Source of the DNA: Bugula neritina
Taxonomy: Eukaryota; Bryozoa; Gymnolaemata; Cheilostomatida; Bugulidae
Length of the DNA: 44,718 bases
Assembly: GCA_964035545.1 (NCBI GenBank)
Contig: CAXIUT010000279.1
Coordinates: forward strand, 1-44,718
Direction: 5' to 3'
Shown: piece after piece, positions 10,713 through 20,310 of the stretch
Layout of the letters: each line of letters starts with the position of its first letter
Numbering within the stretch: the first letter of the stretch is position 1
Notes under the pieces: generated by a model
Told to the model about the DNA's origin: nothing
Database searches by the model: none
Seen by the model: the letters and a program-made list of their open reading frames with translations, nothing else
Made by a program: the position numbers and the translations under genes

Positions 10713-12100
10713 TCAATATAGCTCTCGAATTAACTTATTAATATTGTTGTATTTACAATATTACTCTAATTTGAAATATTCTTGCGCATTTATTTTTGGG
10801 ATGTCTTCAGTGTTTTATATTGTGTATAAAAAATTGTTATAATTTAAGCAACTCGCTGTCGGATTAGTCATTGTAGAATGGTATGATGGGTATTCCGTTT
10901 CTTTTTTGGAGGTGATAGCAAAACGGACTGTTGTCTATCAATACTACTTTAGACAGTTGTCTTCCTTCTAGTATTCTTAGATCTTTAATATAGGCTGTTC
11001 TTGGATTCATTTGATAGCAATACTATCGATATAACTTGAAAGAAAAGATATCGCCTTTAGGATCTAATATTTATAGCAATTTAGAGCCATAGCATTATCT
11101 GCTTGCTGTTAGTATTCCTATTTAGAATTTATTACTCAAACGATGTAAAACATCAACAGCATGCGGCCTTATTTTCATACTGACGTTATAGATTTATATT
11201 TATGTCTATATTGATACGATTATGATCTCCTTTTTATTGTTATTTATGTGAGGTAGGCTAGCTGTGGATAAGAGTCTAATCTAGGTCGAATACTAAGGTT
11301 ATTTTTATGGTTATTTGGTGGTAGTTATATGGTTTTATGTGGTTTAGGGGGTAGATGTTATGATTTTAGTTTTTTGAAGATTGAGATTGATTATATTAAA
11401 TGGTTGATATATTTGTTATTGTTTTATTAGTTGTTTTTATACTATTTTATGCCGTTTTGTAAATCGGTAAGATAGTATTTAAAGTGGTCTATTTTGTTTT
11501 AGTGTAATATCAAATTACTGATAACAAATTATTGCTCATTATCTTCTTATTTCGATAGTATTTTATAGATTTGTTTTATTTTCTACTCCTATCTTTATTC
11601 TTATTCATTTTATCCTTACTAGCATTCTTAATCATTTGATCTTTACTAGTATTTTAGATATTATCTTATCTTTTGTTTTAGATAATATCTTATTTTTTAT
11701 GTTATTTGCAATTGATTTTATTGGATGTGAGCATTTCTAGTACTCTATGACTATATCTTTCTATTTTATTTGGAGGTATAGATAAATTATGATCCATTCT
11801 TTTGATAGATTTATTGTTTTTATCATATTAGTTTAAGTGATAGGTGTTTTTGACAGAAATAGAGTTATTTTTTCTATGACTAGATATTCTATTTTCATTG
11901 TTTATTTTGAATGATGTCTTCCTTATTCTCGTATTTTTGAAACACAGTAGTTCTCTTAACTCAGATGAACTTGTATTATAGGCCTATTTTGATGAACTTT
12001 GTTTGTAGGTTGGAAGTAGTGAGAGAAGTTGCTTGGATTTGTCAGAGTGTTCATATTTTGTTTTGGAAAAGAAATTGAATTAATTATTACTAGTATGCAT
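10713..12100 (-). CDS. FCP1/SCP-like (NIF domain) HAD phosphatase
   Basis: A HAD-superfamily phosphatase of the FCP1/SCP (NLI-interacting factor) family, enzymes that remove phosphate from the RNA polymerase II tail or other phosphoserines. About 451 residues. The first 240 are Asn/Lys/Ser-rich and disordered. The catalytic domain starts with LVFDLDETLIHS (the DxDxT nucleophile motif; its glutamate is TAG at 11276-11278), continues with SMKIRPHAVDVLHRLSNKF, GILTASRECYGSKLL, LDPKGDIFSFKLYR and VVLIDNSPFCYHL, all in family order, and finishes with a short tail. An intron of 30 nt lies at 11489-11518. The frame holds if the runs at 11231-11235 and 10828-10833 are each one base too long, which yields exactly 452 codons. 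ATG 12100 is the first in-frame start. Confidence 0.92.
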
Positions 12101-12243
12101 TTAATAAAATTTATTTAGAGGCAATTATTATCGTCAATAATATCTTCTACTATTAACAAAAAATAATAATAAAATATGACAAATGATAAAAGGATGTGAT
12201 TGTTTTGTTAAATATGATGGTTATATATCGAAAATATTAATAT

Positions 12244-13699
12244 ATGAAATTATATAGCAATCCTCAAAAAGATTTAGCTTCTATTAATCAACAAAGAAGA
12301 CGTTAGCCATCCAGTAGCAGTATGATTCTTTGAACTAGCCTTAAGCTGATATAAATAGACCACAAAGTAACAAATTTAGTTTCAAAGTCAACCCATCAGT
12401 CAATCATAATAATCAAATTAACAGTCATAATATTTACTCACAACCTAGTCATATTGCACTTAATGATAGCAATTAAGAAGAGAAACAGAAGTAATCGAGT
12501 ATATCTGCGAAAAGAATAAATAAAACGCCCAGAAAAAAAAATATTCAATCCTGAATAATCTCATTGTAAAGTTAAAGGATGCAATGGTTGATGGTCAAAA
12601 AACAGAGAAGAGGAAGAATATATTCGAAGGCGATGGGCAGAATAGGTCAAGATCAAAGTCACCTCATGAATATCCAAAAGATAATATCAAAATAAATAGT
12701 ATTAATATACCTTAAAATGAAGTAGGGAGGATGTCATTTGGATAAAAATCAAATAAAAAAGTAAATAATATTAATTATCCAATTAACTATCAAAAATAAA
12801 TAGCTAGCAATATTCTATCTAGACCTATTTTGAACGAATCAAGAAAAGAACAATCTCCACCTACTACTTTTACATATAAAGAAACTAATAGTCAATTTAG
12901 ATAACCTTTCAGGTAGGCTGTAAGATAACCTGTTAGATATATGATTTAGTAGTCAAAATATTTGAGGAATCAGCCGGTAAATATGGTTCATAGACAATAG
13001 ACACCAAAATATCAGGAAAATGATCAGAGGAATAGTTAGTTAGATCAAGTTATTCCTTCTCTATTGAATAGAATGAATAGAAATTAAAAATAAATTAGAT
13101 AATTGCGATAATTAATGGAAAGTTTATTGAGATAGCAGAAAAATAAAGACAGGTATATGAAAAACTATCTATAATCAAAATAACAATAGATCAAAAGAAA
13201 AGAACTGTCATTTGAAGAACATTAACTACACCCAAATTCAAAAAATAGTAAAATAAGAGAGGACTATAATGTCAAATAACTTGAACCAGCAGCAAGCCAA
13301 GCGCCTAGAACAGCTAATTTAAGAGAATAAATATCTATGTAAGAGGGTATTATAGCAAAAAAGTCGATATTAAAATTCAAATTCATTTTAAAACACAAAA
13401 ATCCTATAAACTAAAATAAACCAAGTTCACTAGCAACAATAATATCTAAAAAAAATCAAATCAACCATATTTTCTTAACAATCTAGACATTTCTATCATC
13501 CCACATCAATCTCCCTCGCAGTTGCCTAACAGTTCTCCTAGCAATTCTTTTCTTACCAGGCAACATTAGTATAAACGGTAGTGGATTGAATTTGACTCAT
13601 AGTCATAGTAAAACGATTAATTCGTCGAGTATTGGAGTGAGGAGGAATAATGGCGGGAAGAATGGAGGACGGGTTGTGAAGAAGAGTAAGATTTATTGA
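12244..13699 (+). CDS. Hypothetical low-complexity Asn/Ser/Lys-rich protein
   Basis: A long hydrophilic protein of roughly 475 residues from ATG 12244 to TGA 13697-13699, with a probable 26-nt intron at 12320-12345. It has no predicted membrane segment and no domain I can name. Composition is dominated by Asn, Gln, Ser, Lys, Arg and Glu with many short near-repeats, ending in a Gly/Asn/Lys-rich basic tail (GVRRNNGGKNGGRVVKKSKI). The frame requires corrections at an A9 run (12533-12541), an A8 run near 13445 and a T4 run near 13550, so the exact sequence is uncertain. It is likely a disordered scaffold or nucleic-acid-associated protein, but that is only inferred from composition. Confidence 0.6.
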
Positions 13700-13742
13700 T
13701 AACGGAATGATGTTACTATTGATATATAAATAAATCATATTA

Positions 13743-15690
13743 ATGCAGAACTAAAACATAAGAAAATTAGGATCGTTTTCAGGATACAGGTTCTTTACCA
13801 CGCTAAAAATAGAAGAAAAACTGACTTTTTTTTGTGCCATCTTCTTCCTAGTATACGTCGTTCTTCTGGCTCTTATACTTCTATTCGTCTACAATGGAGG
13901 TACATATCTATTAACCCTAGACAACTTGGATAAAATAACATATCCCACTGACGGCTCAGGTACTCTATGCGGATATGATACTAAGGTGTTTCCTTATGTG
14001 TATTATACATCTGTAACTGATCCTGTACATATTCAACAAGATAGAACAAGAGATTATGTGTGAATAAATGTCCTAAAAACGGAGATGAATCTTTGAGTTG
14101 TAAGCCTACTGATAAGTTGAGTTGTCGGAAGAATGATAATCCTAAATTTGAGTTTACGACACTTATCTGGATCAAGGTGGATATTTATATAATTTAGGTA
14201 GAATTGGATTGTTTTGTCTTCCTACTGATCCGATTCTTAAGTAAAAGATCTTGGATATGAGTGGAACAGCTAATAAATATCATATCTTTTCTGTTATTGA
14301 TACTATCTTGATGACTACTTGGATAGCTGCTCTTATTGGACCTGTTTTTTTCTGTTTGATTCATTTCCAGCCTTATAAAATGGTTCCTTGGGCAGTGTTA
14401 CTAGGAGGAATCTTCAGTATTATATTTGCTATTTTTATTTGGATGTATTTTTATTGATATTTAGTTTAAATGGATATTTTTTGATAAAGCTAATTTTATC
14501 AATCTTTTTCATTGGTTTAGGAATAATAAGTTTAAGAACCATTTTTACTCAAGATAGACGAGATGCATTGATAGTTTGTTCTCGTTTGATTCATGGTGCT
14601 GGTTTGTCTCATGGCGATAAAGATGTTGATGGTCCTGTTGAATGTTCAGTTGCTTAGATAAAGAGAATGGGTAAGCCTTTTTTGCTTATTGTGGTATTTA
14701 TTTTATTGTACATATTGTTTTTTTATATCAATATGAAAGAAGGATTGTCACTTTGGTCTGTTGGATAGTTGACTTTTCATCCTGATCAGGTGTTTAAGAC
14801 AGTGAGAGGGCTAGCAAGTAACTTTTTGATGATTCTTTTGGGAGTACAATTGATTTGGGGAGCATTCTTTCTCAAAGAAGCATGTAATTAAAGTTATATA
14901 TAGTTAATTTTATAGCAGGAAGTCATGCTGTTTATTGGTATTATGGCAAATCAGGAGAACCATCATTTCTTTAATGCACATAATTGCTTCTAAGGTATCA
15001 TTTGGGATCAGTTATTGGTAGTTCTCTTCTCCAAGGATTCTTTTATTTTGTGGATCTTGTAATAGATTTCTTTGACGTAAATAATTATTTTATTTAGTCT
15101 CAGGATAAACCTGGAGATGAACCTGGAAAAGACTAGAATGGAAATTATCTTTAAAAGCCTTATGGAGAGAGTATAGGTTTTTAGAGATAATATTCTAATG
15201 AGGGCAATTGTTGTTGTAATTTTTTCAACTTGATTCGAGGTTAAGCTCTTTCTTATGTCGCATGTCGCATTGACTAATCTTCCTTATTGCGATTCTTCTC
15301 GTTATTGTTAATTTTTGAGTAACAATAGCAGATTTTTATGATTACAGTCAAACAACTAGCAGAATCTATCGGGTCAACATGCATATAGTACCTATGTTTA
15401 TTGTGCTGGTGATAGGCATGTCAAAGATGGGAGCAGCTGCTACTCCTTACTCGATTCTAGTGGTGGCTATTTTGAGTTATTTTATGATAACTTATTTTGT
15501 GGGATATCATGCTTAAAAGATTGAGGGATTGGCGGTATGTGTGTATGTTGAGGATGCCTTGAATAATGGGTAGTTGAAGTAGGCGCCTAAGATAATGGAG
15601 AAAACTTATGAAGAAGATGTGAAGAGTCATTTCCATAATATATCGCTTTGTAATCTTTTGTGCAATGAAGGAACTTTTGCATCTAGATGA
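13743..15690 (+). CDS. Choline-transporter-like protein (CTL/SLC44 family)
   Basis: A polytopic membrane protein of the CTL/SLC44 family, involved in choline or related solute transport. The first helix (FCAIFFLVYVVLLALILLFV) is followed by the typical extracellular loop: YPTDGSGTLCGYD, YVYYTSVTDPNKRLCVNKCP and the GRIGLFCLP cysteine motif. Later come FNFIAGSHAVYWYYG, LLLRYHLGSVIGSSLL (the family's RYHLGSxAxGS signature) and a C-terminal AAATPYSILVVAILSYFMITYF helix with the cytoplasmic VCVYVEDALNNG motif. Introns at 14025-14044, 14884-14903 and 15077-15097 are 20-21 nt; another 21-nt segment at 13900-13920 has intron ends and its removal improves the match to the family, yet it keeps frame without a stop. 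A few homopolymer corrections are needed near 14155 and 14445. Confidence 0.88.
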
Positions 15691-15886
15691 TATATATAAA
15701 ACAATCTGTTTGCTATTATTTTTTAAAATTATTATTTATAGTAATTTTATTAGGGTATCGGAAATGACTTAATTAGTGCTTTTTTAATGGTTATTATTTG
15801 AAATGTTTAATTTGATTTATCAAACGCATAATTTGAGTATTTTAAACGATTATTCTGAATAATATTTAAAAGTTAATCAAAGTTCA

Positions 15887-16747
15887 ATGGGAGCAGTTAA
15901 AAGTTCATATTCATCGACTGAATACCTCCTCTATTACATCTAGCGTAAAGAATACAAAAAGATGTAAGAGCTTCTTACTAAAAACCCTGAACTTCTTTAA
16001 AAAATCCTTAAACCAAAAATACAAAGATGACTCCTCTATGTCGGGCCTGTTTCAATGGAAACCTCTAAATGGTTAAATTCTTTATTGAAAAAATGTGGCT
16101 CTAAGGTCGATACAGTCACCGAAGCTGGTGACAATGCTTTGATTGTGGCTATAAGACGGAATAATATAGCAATAGTGAGATACCTTTTGGAGAGAGGAGC
16201 TGATGTCAACTTAGTTACATCTGTGGGATTATCAGCTTTGGATAATGCAAATACTACCTGGATTCTATGAGATAGCTTTGTTGATATATGAGCGAATTAA
16301 ATCGAAAGAGCTTAGAGTTTTGGAGGAGTATTAGGGAAAATGGCAAAGAATTATAGTTTATCGTTATGTTAATTATGAGATTTTTGTTTAGAATTTTGTA
16401 GAAAAGAGTTTAGTTATAAAATGTGCCTGATTTTTTTAACTAAACAGAAAATAGTTTATAAAGACCCGGTAGTTGATCCAAGAGAATCATGGAAACAATG
16501 GACTAAACGTACATTTTACTTCAAAGACCCTCCTCTAGTTGAGAGAGAAGAACTACCTGAAGCCATGCAGCCTCAAAACAGACAATTCGGTAAGATGCGA
16601 CACATGTTGACAAACATGACTATGAGTCCAATGGTCCATCAAAAGCCTAAATTCAATCCTGTTCATTCCAAAGGATATTCTTCTACTTAACTTCAAAATG
16701 CTCCAACTACCACTGCTTAGATGCAAATAAGATAAATTGAAGAATGA
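15887..16747 (+). CDS. Ankyrin-repeat protein
   Basis: A protein of about 285 residues with ankyrin repeats, which mediate protein-protein binding. ATG 15887 gives MGAVKSS, a possible N-myristoylation start. Two repeats are plain: TKMTPLCRACFNGNL followed by MVKFFIEK, and GDNALIVAIRRNNIAIVRYL followed by LERGADVNLVTSVGLSALDNA. The C-terminal half is not ankyrin: an aromatic, charged region (RIIVYRYVNYEIFV) then KIVYKDPVVDPRESWKQW and a Pro/Met-rich tail ending at TGA 16745-16747. The frame needs one-base adjustments around 16000-16110 and 16240, and there is probably one intron ending at CAG near 16448; these positions I cannot fix exactly. Partner and pathway unknown. Confidence 0.75.
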
Positions 16748-16797
16748 TTGATAAACCTTGTATAATTCAAATTTTAAAACAAGTTATAAAACTGTTA

Positions 16798-17163
16798 TCA
16801 ATGTTCTTTCTTTTTGATTATTTTTTTAGGTCTTGCTTTTTTAGGCGGAGATTGGTATGTTGACTTGGGCAGTTTTTATTCTTCATGTCTGTGATCTATT
16901 TCAATTTCCATGTTGTCTGTGAAGAAGGCTTAATCATAGTTGCTATCGTATTTATCAAGAAATTATCCTGCGTTCATGTCAAGGATGTTCTGTGGGATAT
17001 GCGCTACCATTGCTTTATGGTTATACTCCATTCTTTTGATTATCTAATTTTTTTCTTCTAAATCAATAGATTGATACTCGCAGAGGGTTTTGAGGATGGT
17101 ATCTTCTTTGTCGAAGAGGAAATGATTGAAGTTGACGTTTGAATTGGGAAGAGGCAGCGACAT
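16798..17163 (-). CDS. Hypothetical small protein with C-terminal basic cluster, 121 aa
   Basis: An uninterrupted frame from ATG 17163 to TGA 16798-16800. The first two thirds are acidic and helical (FDKEDTILKTLCEYQSIDLE, NILDMNAGEFLDKYDSNYDE), and the end carries PPKKARPKKIIKKK, which looks like a bipartite nuclear localisation signal. I do not recognise a family. It converges on the ankyrin gene, with 50 bp between stop codons, and sits 179 bp upstream of the end of the NOT4-like gene on the same strand. Confidence 0.7.
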
Positions 17164-17342
17164 GATGAGTTTATATGTTTTAGCAATTGAATTATATGAA
17201 TTATGGCGGTCATAAATATGATTATTAAGTCATAAGAGTCAAATAAGTCATAATTATCGTAAAAGATGTGATATAAATGTCCGTTAGAACTAAAGATAGT
17301 ATGTATATTTATAATTAGATAGTGAATAATTGTATTTTTTAG

Positions 17343-18236
17343 TCATTGTTTGACTATTTGATACAAGATCATTTTTTCTCTTGTATGGATTTCTTAATAG
17401 TTATCAGACGACTGTATTATTTTGCTATTCTTTTGACGAATTAGTCTCTGTATTAATCTGATATTGATAAATCCTTCTGAAAGTTATAAGTTATTCTATT
17501 AGTTATTCTTAGCTACAATATTCTTTTATTCTATCTAGTTAAGAGGAATATCACTCTATTCTGTCGAATGTTACATCAGTTAGTTCTATTGAAGCTATTC
17601 TTTTTTGGGTGAAAGAGGTATAGTGGGTGATAAGACTATTCCTAGGGAGTTGGCTGCTCTTTTGAGTCCTTTTTTGATGAGACAGTTATCGTCGATGGAG
17701 GGGTCTCTGAGGATGTTTTTGATCTATTTGAATTCGTTTTATTCTAGGAGTCTGATTGCCATGTCGTAGTGGTCATCATAGACAGATTATTAGATTTAAT
17801 CATTGACAACAATTTAATTGTTTTTATCTCTAAGATGCAGGAAGACGCAGTCATCGTTACGGCATTAAGCTTTTCTCATAAAATATTTGCAGTATTGTAC
17901 TGTACCAAAAAGTACTCTAAGTCGTGAGCTAAGATGTGAGAAGGCCTAAATAGAAGAAGTGTTACTATTACTGCAAGTGCTGCTGATGATTATTCTGAAT
18001 AGCTGACGTAGGTGGTTATATTTTTATAGTTTTGTTTTGTTTTAATGCTGGTGATGTGTCCACAAGGATTGAAAGTGGAGGTTTGTTTAAGGATGGAGGT
18101 TGCTATTTGTTAATCGTAGGATTGAAGGAACATCATGTTTTTTTTGAGGACTCTTACGTTTCTGAATTTACCTAAAATATGAATAAAGAGAGTAAAGAAA
18201 AAAGAATTGAAAGTTGTTACCTTTGTTATCTTTCAT
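17343..18236 (-). CDS. NOT4-like protein: RRM plus C3H finger, no RING domain
   Basis: A 272-residue protein matching the RRM-zinc finger part of NOT4/CNOT4, the E3 ligase subunit of the CCR4-NOT complex. RVLKKNMMFL and FNPCGHITSI align with the first strands of the NOT4 RRM; TYVSYSEESSAALAAF and LRVLFGTVQYCKYF with its end, followed by the C3H-type finger with cysteines in QYCKYFMRKAQCRNDDCVFLH. Introns lie at 17946-17971 (26 nt) and 18172-18220 (49 nt, the longest I see here, pyrimidine-rich); removing both gives exactly 273 codons. The canonical N-terminal C4C4 RING is absent: only MKDNKGKFRN precedes the RRM. The C-terminus is Asn/Gln-rich. Its ATG overlaps the ATG of the divergent gene. 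A role in mRNA turnover is inferred. Confidence 0.85.
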
Positions 18237-18609
18237 GGGAGCTAGTAAAAGAATAAAAAATATTATAGAATTAGTTCAAAGACAGTCACCGCCATCTTTT
18301 GTTCAAATAAATAGCTATAAACCTTCAAAAATAAACAGCCTTTTTGCTTATTTTTTTATATTTATACAGATAAAGTGATAGGAAGAAAGTTATCAAAAAT
18401 AATTGATGAATTTCTTCTTCCATAAAAATATTTATTAGATATTGAAAGGTGAAATCATAAGTCTTGAGTAAAAATAAATGTCTTACTAGGAATAAATAAT
18501 CTTAGAAGGATTTATTGTAATACTTTTAAAAGTTAGAGAGCTTAAAGATATTTTGAACTTAAAAAACCTATTTAAAAAGCAAATCTAAGATATTTTTTTA
18601 TTGATATGA
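18235..18609 (+). CDS. Hypothetical protein, about 124 aa
   Basis: Not recognised. ATG 18235 gives MGASKRIKNIIELVQRQSPP, then a region with VIGRKLSKIIDEFLLPQKYL and a C-terminal helical stretch LEGFIVILLKVRELKDILNL. Two compensating homopolymer corrections (T7 near 18350, A3 near 18440) are needed for one frame of 125 codons; without them only the N-terminal 48 codons and, separately, a frame from 18406 are open. The Gly at position 2 could be myristoylated. Its start codon shares the CATG at 18234-18237 with the NOT4-like gene on the other strand. It converges on the glucoamylase gene 67 bp away. Confidence 0.55.
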
Positions 18610-18675
18610 TTTTCTTTGTTGTTTTTATTTCAAGTTTAATTAATTATGTTTGCTTTAAAATAAGATGGAATTCGA

Positions 18676-20193
18676 TCAATATTTTTGAGGAGTTTTCATT
18701 AATTCGAAATCAGCTGCTACTTTTTCTCTTTCTTTCATAGCTCCAAGAATATTAGCGAAACTCCAAGTCAAATCTTTAGCAGACTTTTGAACTCCACTGC
18801 TTCTATCAATTTGTTAAGCGATATGTCCTCCATCAGATTTTACAAATTTATATAAAAGACTCATAACTGCATCTCCTGCTTTGATAGCAGCATGTACTTG
18901 TTCATTCAATGATGCTGATTATGGTAACTTCAATAGTTCGAACCAGGCATCTTTGTCTTGCTTCTTTGAGAAACCATTGTTTTGCATGAGGGCATTTGCT
19001 CCTTGATAAAAAGTTTTGGCGTAAATTGCTGTGAGAAGTTGCCAAGGATTTCCTCCTGCATAAGAATCTCCTGGATATCTTCCAATAAGAATTCCTGGTA
19101 CTCCAGCTTTGACTTCTTGTTGGTTGAGAGCATATTATCCACAGAAAGTTAAAGCAAGAACTTTCATAGTCTTGGCTACTTTCTAATCAGTAATTTCATA
19201 AGCTCCAAAAGATGAGAAAGCATGAACAACTGAACCGTCTTTTTGTCTGTTTGCAGATTCTGTCATGAAGGTACCAGTCCAATGAGCATCTAGGCTTGCT
19301 CTGACGGCACTTTTGGTTGAAGCACATTTAGAAGCATAAGAACTATCTCCTAATGAATTGAAAACAGATTAGCATTTAGATAGAGCGTGAACAAAGGAGG
19401 ATCTTCCCCAGAAGAAATCATTAGATCTGACTTCTTACCAGAGATCACAACCATCAGATTGCCAGTTAGCCATTACCCAATCGAGATCAAATTTGATAGG
19501 ACCAGTTAAAGTATCTTTTACATAGCTGTCTTGTCCAGCTTTCATAAGGACTTCAGCAAAGACGAGGAGAGCTCCTGAACGAAGACCTGGTCCATCAGTT
19601 TGTGGTCTGCACCATCCACCAACATAGACATCTCCGGAAGGTAATTCGAATTTAGGGTTTATTCTTACATCAAATCCTTGTGGATCTGTTTTTCCTTGGA
19701 CATTTTTAACCCAGCTGACATAGGACTTCATTTTGGCTTAGATTTTAGATAAGTCCATATCATTGATTTCCATATATGTCCTCATAGTAAGTGCTCCATC
19801 TCTCATCCAATGATAGTAATATGATCCTCCTGGAGTGCTTCTATCAGGAGAAGCTACTACTCCTCCTTTTCCTTGGATATCGATGTTAGCTTCAAAAAGT
19901 TGATACATTGAATTGAACATTGATGAATCAAAACCCATGCCTCCTGCTTGATCAAAAGTGATGTTGGCACATGGACTTTATCCTGCAGGATAGAAGCACC
20001 AAGGAGTATCGTTTGGTTGTTCTGAAGATTCAACTAATAGACGTGCTGGTTTCCAGCAACAGCTTTTAGCTTAGCATTTCGCTTGATCAATACCCATATA
20101 TCCACAGTCAGTTCTCTAATCTGAGGATACTTCACACTGTTGAGCTATTGATAGAGCCAGTAGAAGGGCTAAAGTGACAATAATCAACTTCAT
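18676..20193 (-). CDS. Secreted glucoamylase (GH15) with N-terminal trefoil domain
   Basis: A 505-residue glycoside hydrolase family 15 enzyme that releases glucose from starch- or glycogen-type glucans. The frame is continuous. A signal peptide (MKLIIVTLALLLALSIAQ) is followed by a P-type trefoil domain, residues about 20-65, with RTDCGYMGI, KCEAKSCCW and WCFYP. The catalytic domain has YYYHWMRDGALTMRTYMEI, FDVRINPKF, DVYVGGWCRPQTDGPGLRS (including the catalytic-acid region), CDLWEEVRSNDFFWGRSS at about 250, GNPWQLLTAIYAKTFYQG and IAEQIDRSSG with SAKDLTWSFANIL. The presumed catalytic base, Glu 460 in AEQ, is encoded by TAA at 18814-18816, and the conserved first Glu of WEEV by TAA at 19435-19437. 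It probably works in food vacuoles or outside the cell. Confidence 0.95.
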
Positions 20194-20310
20194 AGAATAG
20201 ATTTATTATCAATTATATATCATAAACCGAAAAAATATAAAATAAAAAATAAATTTAACATGCTATTATTTTCTTTTTAAGCTAATAAAACAAATGATTT
20301 GTTACTCTAA

